Shown here piece after piece: positions 5,681-11,415 of a DNA stretch of 11,831 nucleotides. This DNA is from CAYHEQ01 sp964355795 (GTDB lineage: Bacteria > Patescibacteriota > JACPGU01). The stretch is taken from contig CAYHEQ010000030.1 in assembly GCA_964355795.1 (NCBI GenBank), positions 1-11,831 of the forward strand. Reading direction: 5' to 3'. Both the position numbers and the translations under genes were made by a program. The notes beneath the pieces were generated by a model. It saw nothing but the letters and a program-made list of their open reading frames with translations. It had not been told where the DNA came from and ran no database searches. How positions within the stretch are numbered: the stretch's first letter is position 1; each line of letters opens with the position of its first letter.

Positions 5681-6750
5681 GCCCATTGGAACAATTAGAA
5701 AAAGTAGCTCCAGAGAAAAAAGAGAGATTGGACGTTGATCTTTTGATAGATAAAATGTACCGAACGCTAACGCACTATATGGTCGAGGATAATGTCCCTT
5801 TTTATCCCGACCAGAAAGTGATAGAAAAAGACGCTCTGGGCAAAATGCGTGATGCTCTCCGTTCCGACGCTCTTACGGTAAGCGACGAAACGCTAGAGGC
5901 ACTGAACGGTCTCAATAATGAAGCCAAGCAAACTTTTAATAGCCAAGTTATGGCGCGCGCGACCAAAGAGCTCTGGCAGGATCCGGAGATAAAAAAAAGT
6001 TTTTCCCTGGACAACATAGTGGTTGTTTTGGTTGGACTGTCTTACGCTATGAAGCTGGAGAAACAGATAGAAGACAGTTCCGGCAAAGAAAAAATCTTTG
6101 GTGACTTTCGGATATCCTACGAGAGTCGGCAATTCATGGGGAGTTTCGGAGGAGACGTAGCGGTAATCCACGAGCATCAAGATGGACTAACGGCAATAGT
6201 TTTGGATGCCGCCGGCAAAGACATTAACGCTTCCGTCAACAAAGCCTTACTGCTTGGTTTTTTACCTTATGACAGACAAATAAAATTTGCCGATATAGTG
6301 GAAGCGGAAAAGAAACTGCTAAAAACTAATTTTTATGAAACAAATAAGTTTATCACGATGGCTTTGGTAAATATCGGTAATGACGGCTACACTTCAGTAG
6401 TTAGTTGTGGTGGAACAATAGCTCTTCAGCAAAACGGGAGCATCTACGATGACTTTGAGCAATCAAAACTGGTTTTTCTCGGCTACGAAGGAAGGGATGT
6501 GGCCGAAAAAGACTCTTCGTGGACTGGAGAAAGAGTAAATCTTGGCTCCGGAGACAAATTGATTCTTTATACCGACGGGGTGCAGGATTTTTACACTCCA
6601 AAGCTAAGGAATCGTCATCTTTCGTCTGACGAATTATTCCGAGGCAAAGAAACAAAAGACAGCCGAGAATTATTGGTAGAAACTGCGCGGATACCAGAGA
6701 GCCTTTCTCGCAGAGACGATTATACTGTTATGGTGATAGAAAAAGTATAA
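5677..6750 (+). CDS. SpoIIE/PP2C-type serine phosphatase
   Basis: The product is a 357-residue soluble protein. The C-terminal two thirds match the SpoIIE/RsbU-like PP2C fold: GGD (158-160), the LDAAGK strand-turn (176-181, normally DVSGKG), a CGG turn (244-246, where relatives have AGH), YTDG (298-301) and a final DDYT (347-350). The aspartates in these motifs are the metal ligands of the family, so metal-dependent dephosphorylation of Ser/Thr in a partner protein is expected. The first ~130 residues are helical and unrecognised, probably a regulatory or dimerisation region; there is no membrane segment. The ATG overlaps the pheT stop (ATGA), implying translational coupling. No kinase or anti-sigma partner is visible in the window, so the target is unknown. 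Relatives act in partner-switching control of sigma factors or stress, but that role is only a possibility here. Confidence 0.82.
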   Translation: MSPLEQLEKVAPEKKERLDVDLLIDKMYRTLTHYMVEDNVPFYPDQKVIEKDALGKMRDALRSDALTVSDETLEALNGLNNEAKQTFNSQVMARATKELWQDPEIKKSFSLDNIVVVLVGLSYAMKLEKQIEDSSGKEKIFGDFRISYESRQFMGSFGGDVAVIHEHQDGLTAIVLDAAGKDINASVNKALLLGFLPYDRQIKFADIVEAEKKLLKTNFYETNKFITMALVNIGNDGYTSVVSCGGTIALQQNGSIYDDFEQSKLVFLGYEGRDVAEKDSSWTGERVNLGSGDKLILYTDGVQDFYTPKLRNRHLSSDELFRGKETKDSRELLVETARIPESLSRRDDYTVMVIEKV

Positions 6751-6752
6751 TT

Positions 6753-6780
6753 TTGCCAAAAGAAAAAAAAGAGTTATAAT
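6753..6780 (+). promoter_or_regulatory. Probable sigma70-type promoter of aspS
   Basis: TTGCCA (6753-6758), a 16-bp spacer and TATAAT (6775-6780) lie just after the phosphatase gene. They predict a transcript starting near 6787 with a leader of about 195 nt before aspS. The leader holds small hairpins (for example AAGCG/CGCTT near 6938-6954) and a palindromic repeat. No riboswitch or T-box signature was recognised. Confidence 0.65.
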
Positions 6781-6878
6781 TTTACTGTATAAAAAATATC
6801 TTAGGGCTGTTGACCCTTTGAGAAGGTATTTGGTGGCTGGATAATGTTTTTGACTGGCTACTACCTTGCTCCCAATCC

Positions 6879-6916
6879 GAGGTTCAACCTCTGGGCATCC
6901 TTTGAGGTTGAACCTC
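6879..6916. repeat. GAGGTTC-type palindromic repeat before aspS
   Basis: GAGGTTCAACCTC (6879-6891) is perfectly inverted at 6904-6916, and each 13-mer is itself palindromic about its centre. A related pair lies after aspS at 8421-8461. In the aspS leader it could form either two small hairpins or one large one. Confidence 0.8.
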
Positions 6917-6982
6917 TTGTCAGAAATGTTTTTGGTAAGCGTCAACAACGCTTGAAAAATGTACAACTAAACAATACCGAAT

Positions 6983-8368
6983 ATGACCAGAATATTGTCC
7001 AGTCAAGTCAGCGAAAAAGTGGGGGAAACTGTCGTAATGGCCGGCTGGGTGCACGCCAGACGCGACCACGGGAAATTGATTTTCCTTGATTTGCGCGATA
7101 GATATGGCCTCACGCAAGTGGTGGTCTTGCCTGCTGAAGCGGAAGCCTACGCGATAGGCGAGAAGCTCCGCCCGGAATTTGTGGTGCAAATTGAAGGCAC
7201 AGTCAACAAAAGACCGGACAATATGGTAAACGAAAAAATTACTTCCGGCACAGTAGAATTGCAGGCGCGAAAAATCGTTATTCTGAACGAAGCCAAAACT
7301 TCGCCCTTTGAAATAGACAAAGATACTATTGGCGTCAATGAGGAGTTGCGTTTGAAATACCGCTATCTCGATTTGCGTTCGGAGCGCCTTCATAAAAACA
7401 TTCTTCTGCGAGACAAAATTATTACTTTTATCCGCGATTATTTCCACAAAAATGATTTTGTTGAGATTGAGACGCCCATTATGATGAAGGGCACTCCCGA
7501 AGGTTCTCGCGAATACATCGTTCCTTCTCGTCTGCATCCGGGGAAATTTTATGTTTTGCCTCAAAGCCCGCAACAATTCAAACAACTTTGTATGGTGGCA
7601 GGATTTGAGCGATATTTTCAGATAGCCCGTTGTATGCGTGATGAAGACCAAAGAGGAGATAGGCAACCGGAATTTACCCAGCTCGATTTTGAAATGTCTT
7701 TTGTGGAGAGAGAAGATATTTTGAAATTGACCGAAGAGATGTTTGTTGAACTAATCAAAGAAATCTCTCCTGACAAAAAAATAACTTCAGAACCCTTTCC
7801 TCGCTTGACTTATGCTGAAGTAATGGAGAAATACGGTACAGATAAGCCAGATTTACGATCCGACAAAAATGACCCTAATGAGCTGGCTTTTTGTTGGATT
7901 CTTGACTTCCCGATGTTTGAAAAAGGCGAAGGGGGCGCGATCCAGGCCGTTCACCATCCCTTTTGCTCTATAAAGCCGGAAGATATGGGTAAGCTCGATA
8001 GTGATCCGCTATCTGCTCGCGCTGACGCTTATGATTTGGTTTTGAATGGTTATGAGTTGTCCTCTGGCAGTATGCGAATCCACCAGAAAGAATTACAAAA
8101 GAAAGTATTTGACATTTTGAAAATCAACGAAGAAGACCAACAAAAGAAATTTGGTCATATGCTGGAGGCTTTTGAATACGGGGCGCCTCCCCATGGGGGA
8201 TTTGCTCCCGGTATCGATCGCATGGTGATGATCTTGGCCGGTGAGCCAAATATCCGTGAAGTGATGGCTTTTCCAAAAACTGGTGACGGCAGAGATCCAA
8301 TGATGGGCGCGCCGGCAGATCTTCCCGCCAAGACGCTCAAAGAAGCGCATATTAAGATAGTAGAATAA
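6983..8368 (+). CDS. aspS: Aspartyl-tRNA synthetase lacking the GAD domain
   Basis: This class II enzyme charges tRNA with aspartate in the cytoplasm. An OB-fold anticodon-binding domain occupies ~1-105 (GWVHARRDHG, then IFLDLRDR). The catalytic domain carries YRYLDLR (127-132), LPQSPQQFKQL (192-202), RDEDQRGDRQPEFTQLD (219-235), APPHGG (401-406) and motif 3 GIDRM (410-414). Bacterial AspRS is usually about 580-600 residues because a GAD domain of some 110-120 residues follows TDKPDLR. Here DKPDLR (287-292) runs after only about ten residues into CWILDFPMFE, so the GAD domain is missing and the total is 461. Other motifs are intact and no frame break is visible. His29 in RRDHG is the residue associated with non-discriminating AspRS, which also charges tRNA-Asn. 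It has its own promoter; an SD is not evident. Confidence 0.96.
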   Translation: MTRILSSQVSEKVGETVVMAGWVHARRDHGKLIFLDLRDRYGLTQVVVLPAEAEAYAIGEKLRPEFVVQIEGTVNKRPDNMVNEKITSGTVELQARKIVILNEAKTSPFEIDKDTIGVNEELRLKYRYLDLRSERLHKNILLRDKIITFIRDYFHKNDFVEIETPIMMKGTPEGSREYIVPSRLHPGKFYVLPQSPQQFKQLCMVAGFERYFQIARCMRDEDQRGDRQPEFTQLDFEMSFVEREDILKLTEEMFVELIKEISPDKKITSEPFPRLTYAEVMEKYGTDKPDLRSDKNDPNELAFCWILDFPMFEKGEGGAIQAVHHPFCSIKPEDMGKLDSDPLSARADAYDLVLNGYELSSGSMRIHQKELQKKVFDILKINEEDQQKKFGHMLEAFEYGAPPHGGFAPGIDRMVMILAGEPNIREVMAFPKTGDGRDPMMGAPADLPAKTLKEAHIKIVE

Positions 8369-8420
8369 AATACACAAAACACCCTCCTCGCCGGCGGGCA
8401 GGCAAACTACACGAACAGAA

Positions 8421-8461
8421 GAGGTTCGACCTTGGAGAATTGGCCTTAAAGGTCGAACCTC
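8421..8461. repeat. GAGGTTCG-type palindromic repeat after aspS
   Basis: GAGGTTCGACCTT (8421-8433) is perfectly inverted at 8449-8461 with a 15-nt loop. It resembles the element before aspS. No T-run follows, so it is not a normal intrinsic terminator. A GC-rich GCCGGCGGGCAGGC stretch precedes it at about 8389-8402. Confidence 0.8.
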
Positions 8462-8471
8462 GGACTGAGCA

Positions 8472-8500
8472 TTGCGTAAAAATATAAAAATCTGTATAAT
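8472..8500 (+). promoter_or_regulatory. Probable promoter of the DUF5652-like gene
   Basis: TTGCGT (8472-8477), a 17-bp spacer and a perfect TATAAT (8495-8500) are present. Transcription near 8507 would leave a leader of about 23 nt with no SD before the ATG at 8530. Confidence 0.7.
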
Positions 8501-8529
8501 ATGGGACAACATTAGTAATCTCAAAAATT

Positions 8530-8823
8530 ATGGAAAAATTGACTTTTGATCCGGTGATTGAATTGGCGAAATTGCTCAATGTGCCGACGGGATATTTCAC
8601 GGTTTTTTATGTTTTGGTGATTGCCGTTTTCTTAGTGGTCATTCTCTTGAAGGGCTTGGCGCTCTGGCGCGCTTCTCGCAATGGACAAAGGGTGTGGTTC
8701 TGGGTGCTACTTTTCGTCAATACCCTGGGCGTTTTGGAAATCATCTACTTGCTCGCTGTCAAGGAAGACAAGGAGTGTTGTGGCCAGTGCGATCACGAGC
8801 ATACCGACCACCAACACGAGTAG
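8530..8823 (+). CDS. DUF5652-like two-helix membrane protein with Cys/His tail
   Basis: This 97-residue protein has two membrane segments, about residues 22-44 and 55-76. The conserved-looking block between and into them, LLKGLALWRASRNGQR and then VNTLGVLEIIYLL, is what I associate with the DUF5652 family seen in Patescibacteria; its function is not known. Charge distribution puts the Arg-rich loop inside, so both ends would face outward. Unusual is the C-terminal tail, which within 15 residues has three Cys (83, 84, 87) and four His (89, 91, 94, 96). It could bind zinc, copper or nickel at the cell surface. The gene has its own promoter and no SD, and may be co-transcribed with the zinc-ribbon gene 61 bp downstream. 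Confidence 0.75.
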   Translation: MEKLTFDPVIELAKLLNVPTGYFTVFYVLVIAVFLVVILLKGLALWRASRNGQRVWFWVLLFVNTLGVLEIIYLLAVKEDKECCGQCDHEHTDHQHE

Positions 8824-8870
8824 GAGATTTTTTTAATATCTTTTAATATCCATGAATATTTGTAAATATT

Positions 8871-8875
8871 AGGAG
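8871..8875 (+). promoter_or_regulatory. Ribosome binding site of the zinc-ribbon gene
   Basis: AGGAG lies 9 nt before the ATG at 8885, one of the few clear SD sites in the window. AATATC (8845-8850) can pair with GATATT (8875-8880), with an inner AATATTT/AAATATT stem, which would partly hide the SD. Confidence 0.6.
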
Positions 8876-8884
8876 ATATTTATT

Positions 8885-9394
8885 ATGTCACTAAGAGACC
8901 CTCGCGATCGCAGTGTAGCGGGTAGCAATGCCACCTATGGGCATTTTGTTACCCCTAGAAACCCGAAGGAGAAATCTTCTCCTTTTCTTGTTATCTGTCC
9001 CAAATGCGGGATGATGGAGGCCAAGAAACGTTGGTTCCATGACGCAGTCGTGTTGGAAAGTAAAAAGATTATTCACGAGGAAAGGCTTTGCCCCGGCTGT
9101 GAGGCGATCGAGAATGGTTGGATTGAAGGGGAGATAGCCTTGAAGCACGATATCACCCGATTAGTGCCCAACCAAATAGAAAATTTTGTGAGAAATATTG
9201 AAGAAAAGTATCGCTGGCAGGATCCGAAAAACAGGATTGTCAAAATCCAAAAATTCAAAAATATGTGGAAGGTTTTCACCGCCAGCGTTTTTTTGGCACG
9301 GCTGATTGGCGAACACTTAGAAAAACAATACCAAAGCAAAACGACCTACAAATTTGGCCGAGGAGAGAAGTATGTGTATGTGGTGTGGGAGTAG
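8885..9394 (+). CDS. Zinc-ribbon protein, NMD3/BCAM0308-like
   Basis: This 169-residue soluble protein has two CxxC pairs (Cys38/41 in CPKCG, Cys69/72 in CPGC) that should form one zinc ribbon. The following stretch, ENGWIEGEI and then IENFVRNIEEKYRWQDPKNRIVKI (written in two parts), resembles the pattern in bacterial proteins annotated as NMD3-like or BCAM0308 family. In archaea and eukaryotes NMD3 is a 60S ribosome export and assembly factor; a ribosome-related role here is only suggested by that resemblance. The C-terminal 45 residues are basic with a KYVYVVW ending, which may be a nucleic-acid-binding strand. The start is supported by AGGAG at 9-nt spacing. A strong terminator follows 22 bp after the stop. 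Confidence 0.72.
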   Translation: MSLRDPRDRSVAGSNATYGHFVTPRNPKEKSSPFLVICPKCGMMEAKKRWFHDAVVLESKKIIHEERLCPGCEAIENGWIEGEIALKHDITRLVPNQIENFVRNIEEKYRWQDPKNRIVKIQKFKNMWKVFTASVFLARLIGEHLEKQYQSKTTYKFGRGEKYVYVVWE

Positions 9395-9416
9395 AGACGC
9401 TAATTTTTCAAAAGCG

Positions 9417-9455
9417 AAGCCCCGTCTGCCATTTGGCAGACGGGGCTTTGTTTGT
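9417..9455. terminator. Strong terminator between convergent genes
   Basis: A perfect 14-bp stem (9417-9430 with 9435-9448, 4-nt loop) is followed on the plus strand by TTTGTTTGTTTTT-type sequence. On the minus strand the stem is followed by TTCGCTTTTG, a weaker U-tract. It therefore probably stops plus transcripts efficiently and also serves the minus-strand gene ending at 9459. Confidence 0.85.
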
Positions 9456-9458
9456 TTT

Positions 9459-9770
9459 TCACCCGATGGTGAGGAAAAAAAGCGCTCCGAGACAATCGCT
9501 TTGGACTACCTTTCCTTTGAGATCGCAATGGCTACAAGCCCGCACTATCCCAAAGAATTGACATTTTTCCCTTGGGATGAACAGAGTTCTTATCCTTGGG
9601 TGGACGCTATTCAGCTCTCCTGCCACAGGATGATGTATGTCTCGGCAACAAGAGCATAATACATAATTGCGCTCATCGGGGACGCAATCATGACAGGCAA
9701 TCACGGGGGTTTCAAATTTCTTTTTGCAAAAGATGCACTCTCTGTTATTCAGAATGTCTATCAATCCCAC
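9459..9770 (-). CDS. Small cysteine-rich protein, probable zinc binder
   Basis: This 103-residue protein of unknown family has 11 cysteines, most in CxxC pairs: 12/15, 26/29, 39/42 (with 41) and 79/82, plus 70 and 93. The arrangement suggests two zinc-ribbon or treble-clef modules, residues ~10-45 and ~68-95. HH at 46-47 may add ligands. No ATG exists in frame after the upstream stop codon; the GTG at 9768-9770 is chosen because AAAGGGGTGAT, a close SD match, lies at normal spacing before it. A TTGACA/TAATAT promoter stands just upstream. The clustered CxxC spacing is unlikely for a chance frame, and a plus-strand ORF over the same DNA lacks both SD and motif support. The gene converges on the zinc-ribbon gene, sharing the terminator. 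Confidence 0.65.
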   Translation of the reverse strand: MGLIDILNNRECIFCKKKFETPVIACHDCVPDERNYVLCSCCRDIHHPVAGELNSVHPRIRTLFIPREKCQFFGIVRACSHCDLKGKVVQSDCLGALFFLTIG

Positions 9771-9804
9771 GCCATCATCACCCCTTTCTTTTTAAGGTTT
9801 AACT

Positions 9805-9833
9805 ATATTACTATACGAAGCCTTATCTGTCAA
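9805..9833 (-). promoter_or_regulatory. Minus-strand promoter for the cysteine-rich gene
   Basis: Read on the minus strand: perfect TTGACA (9833-9828), a 17-bp spacer and TAATAT (9810-9805, 4 of 6 matches to TATAAT). Transcription near 9798 gives a short leader containing the SD. The -35 box overlaps the stop codon of the preceding minus-strand gene. Confidence 0.6.
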
Positions 9834-10618
9834 TACTTAAAGAATGTTTTTTTACGACCACTGCCAGATTTTCTTAATTCCTCTCTTTCTTTCTGTTTCT
9901 CTATTTTTTCTTGCCAATCCCCGGTGTTTTTCAGACGATTTTTTATCCGATAACCATTTTGAATTGCCGCCACTATTATTGCCGATATTTCTTCGGCAGA
10001 ATCATTTTTTCCAGCCAAGATGATTATATCAACATATTCTTTATGATAACCGCCCTTGCCTAAATCCTTGCTGTTTAATGTGACGTCTATAGTCGCTCGC
10101 AGAGGGGATTCTGGAGGTCCTGCTTCCACGAAAGCATCTATGCCGCAATTGTCTAGCGGGGTGTCCAGACAGGAGAAAAACCGTAGAGGCAAAAGGTCTT
10201 TTTCGGGGAAAGATTGAGGATTTTTCTGGCAAATAGCGCGTAATTCGTCTTCCGCTTTTTTGATGGTGGCTTTGAGCCCAAGACTATCCGGGAGCTGTTC
10301 TGCGCGACACTGGTTTTGTCTGGCGGTAATGCGAAAAAGTATCTCCAGCTCTCGCGTTTGCTCTTCTGGAGTGCCACGCAGAGGAGCGATAGGGGTCAGT
10401 TCGTCTTCTGGAATGCCTTGTTTTCTTTCGTTCGCTCTTTTCCCTAAAGCGCTTCTGTGTCTAGCCTCAAAATCCAAAAAAAATATTTTTTCTTTGGGAT
10501 GGCTTATCATGCCCATCATCATTTCTGCACGATTTGGCTTTCCGCACATTTGCAGTTGATAGCGTATTCCCGCGCTTATTTCTACGCCTTTTTCTGGTAA
10601 GACTTGTTCGCTTGACAT
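9830..10618 (-). CDS. Uncharacterised soluble protein, faintly nuclease-like
   Basis: I take the start MSSEQVLPEKG at 10618, giving 262 residues; an upstream TTG (10654) would place the start inside the predicted -10 box. No signal peptide or membrane segment is visible. The middle (~50-145) is charged and helical. Residues 159-201 hold GIDAFVE, then RATIDVTLNSK, then YVDIIILAG, a beta-rich core with acidic residues. This resembles the strand order of PD-(D/E)XK-like nucleases found as hypothetical proteins in CPR genomes, but the canonical ExK is not present, so I do not assign activity. The C-terminus (~227-262) is strongly basic and could bind nucleic acid. It is transcribed divergently from rluB and is followed after 59 bp by the cysteine-rich gene. 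There is no SD; the leader is about 21 nt. Confidence 0.75.
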   Translation of the reverse strand: MSSEQVLPEKGVEISAGIRYQLQMCGKPNRAEMMMGMISHPKEKIFFLDFEARHRSALGKRANERKQGIPEDELTPIAPLRGTPEEQTRELEILFRITARQNQCRAEQLPDSLGLKATIKKAEDELRAICQKNPQSFPEKDLLPLRFFSCLDTPLDNCGIDAFVEAGPPESPLRATIDVTLNSKDLGKGGYHKEYVDIIILAGKNDSAEEISAIIVAAIQNGYRIKNRLKNTGDWQEKIEKQKEREELRKSGSGRKKTFFKY

Positions 10619-10645
10619 AATTAGTTGATATTGATAATTACGCTC

Positions 10646-10651
10646 ATTATA
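10646..10651 (-). promoter_or_regulatory. Minus-strand -10 box of the divergent region
   Basis: On the minus strand this reads TATAAT, 27 nt before the chosen ATG at 10618. The -35 position is poor (ATAGCA-like), so this is a weak or activator-dependent promoter candidate. Confidence 0.4.
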
Positions 10652-10668
10652 CAATAGTTCGGCAATTG

Positions 10669-10677
10669 TGCTATAAT
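10669..10677 (+). promoter_or_regulatory. Extended -10 promoter of rluB, likely leaderless
   Basis: TGC followed by TATAAT (10672-10677) is an extended -10 element. The predicted start point, about 7 nt downstream, falls on the ATG at 10684, implying a leaderless mRNA. This fits the lack of any SD there. Confidence 0.55.
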
Positions 10678-10683
10678 TTTCTT

Positions 10684-11415
10684 ATGGCTATTATGCGACT
10701 CAACAGATATCTGGCGCAATGTGGGGTTTCTTCTCGTCGGGGAGCGGAAGAGCTGATGAAGAACGGCCAAGTTTCCGTTAATGGGGTGGTGATTACCGAA
10801 ATGGGTTTTCAAGTAGATACGGACAATGACCGAGTTTTTGTAGGCGGCAAACAAGTCGCGCCAGAAGAGGGCAGAGTTTATTATTTGCTCAATAAACCGG
10901 TCGGCTATATTACTACCGCTTTTGACCCCTTTGGGCGGAAAAAAGCGATCGATCTAGTGCCGAAAAATCCTCGAGTTTTTTCGGTCGGTCGGTTAGACCA
11001 TGATACCGCTGGCGCTTTGATTTTCACCAACGACGGGGATTTGGCGAATCGATTGACGCACCCGCGGTATGAAAAAGAAAAAGAATACCTTGTTGATTGC
11101 AGATTTAAGATTGCAGATTTCAGATTGAAAACTATAGAGTCGCTTCGCGACAAATTTTTAGAGGGGGTAAAATTAAAAGAAGGATTGGCCAAGGCGGACA
11201 AAGTAGAGATTGTCAAAAGCGGAGACAATGAGGTAGAATTGAAAATAGTTTTGCATCAAGGGTGGAATAGGCAGATCAGACGAATGTGCGAGGCGGTGGG
11301 GCTGGAAGTTTTGCGATTAAAAAGAGTTCGTATAGGGCAGATAACATTAGGGGATTTGGGAGAAGGGGAATGGCGAAAACTAAACACAAAAGAGCTAGAA
11401 AAGTTGCAAAGATAG
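10684..11415 (+). CDS. rluB: Ribosomal pseudouridine synthase, RluB/RsuA family
   Basis: This enzyme isomerises one uridine of ribosomal RNA (in RluB, of 23S rRNA; in the related RsuA, of 16S). It has 243 residues from the ATG at 10684; an ATG at 10693 is also possible. An N-terminal S4 RNA-binding domain (~4-60, RLNRYLAQCGVSSRRGAEEL) is followed by the catalytic domain with YYLLNKPVGYITT (67-79) and GRLDHDTAG (102-110), where Asp105 is the catalytic residue. HQGWNRQIRRM and the LKRVRIG strand complete the family pattern. Residues 138-149 (DCRFKIADFRLK) are encoded by a repeated 12-bp unit sitting where relatives have a loop after EYLV; the frame is kept. The C-terminus overlaps the next gene by 46 bp. 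RluB rather than RsuA or RluE is a judgement from the HQGWNRQIRRM region and overall length. Confidence 0.9.
   Translation: MAIMRLNRYLAQCGVSSRRGAEELMKNGQVSVNGVVITEMGFQVDTDNDRVFVGGKQVAPEEGRVYYLLNKPVGYITTAFDPFGRKKAIDLVPKNPRVFSVGRLDHDTAGALIFTNDGDLANRLTHPRYEKEKEYLVDCRFKIADFRLKTIESLRDKFLEGVKLKEGLAKADKVEIVKSGDNEVELKIVLHQGWNRQIRRMCEAVGLEVLRLKRVRIGQITLGDLGEGEWRKLNTKELEKLQR
11095..11126 (+). repeat. GATTGCAGATTT repeat inside rluB
   Basis: GATTGCAGATTT occurs at 11095-11106 and 11109-11120 (14-bp period), followed by a third partial CAGATT. It encodes part of residues 138-149 of RluB. The type resembles AGATTGCAGATTT tracts common in intergenic regions of environmental bacteria; this is from memory and was not checked here. 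Confidence 0.75.

Noticed and set aside
6844..7089. Open frame covering the aspS leader and start
   Set aside because: It is created by the palindromic repeat and overlaps the clear AspRS N-terminus in another frame.
6983..8368. AspRS shortened by frameshift or assembly error
   Set aside because: The frame is continuous through the missing GAD site and motifs on both sides are intact, so a true domain loss is more likely.
9391..9398. GTAGAGAC as a third copy of the pheT palindrome family
   Set aside because: Only the 8-nt end is present with no matching GTCTCTAC arm, so it may be chance.
9354..9659. Plus-strand 101-codon open frame across the terminator
   Set aside because: It runs through the 14-bp terminator stem and overlaps the end of the zinc-ribbon gene; the minus-strand frame has CxxC pairs, an SD and a promoter.
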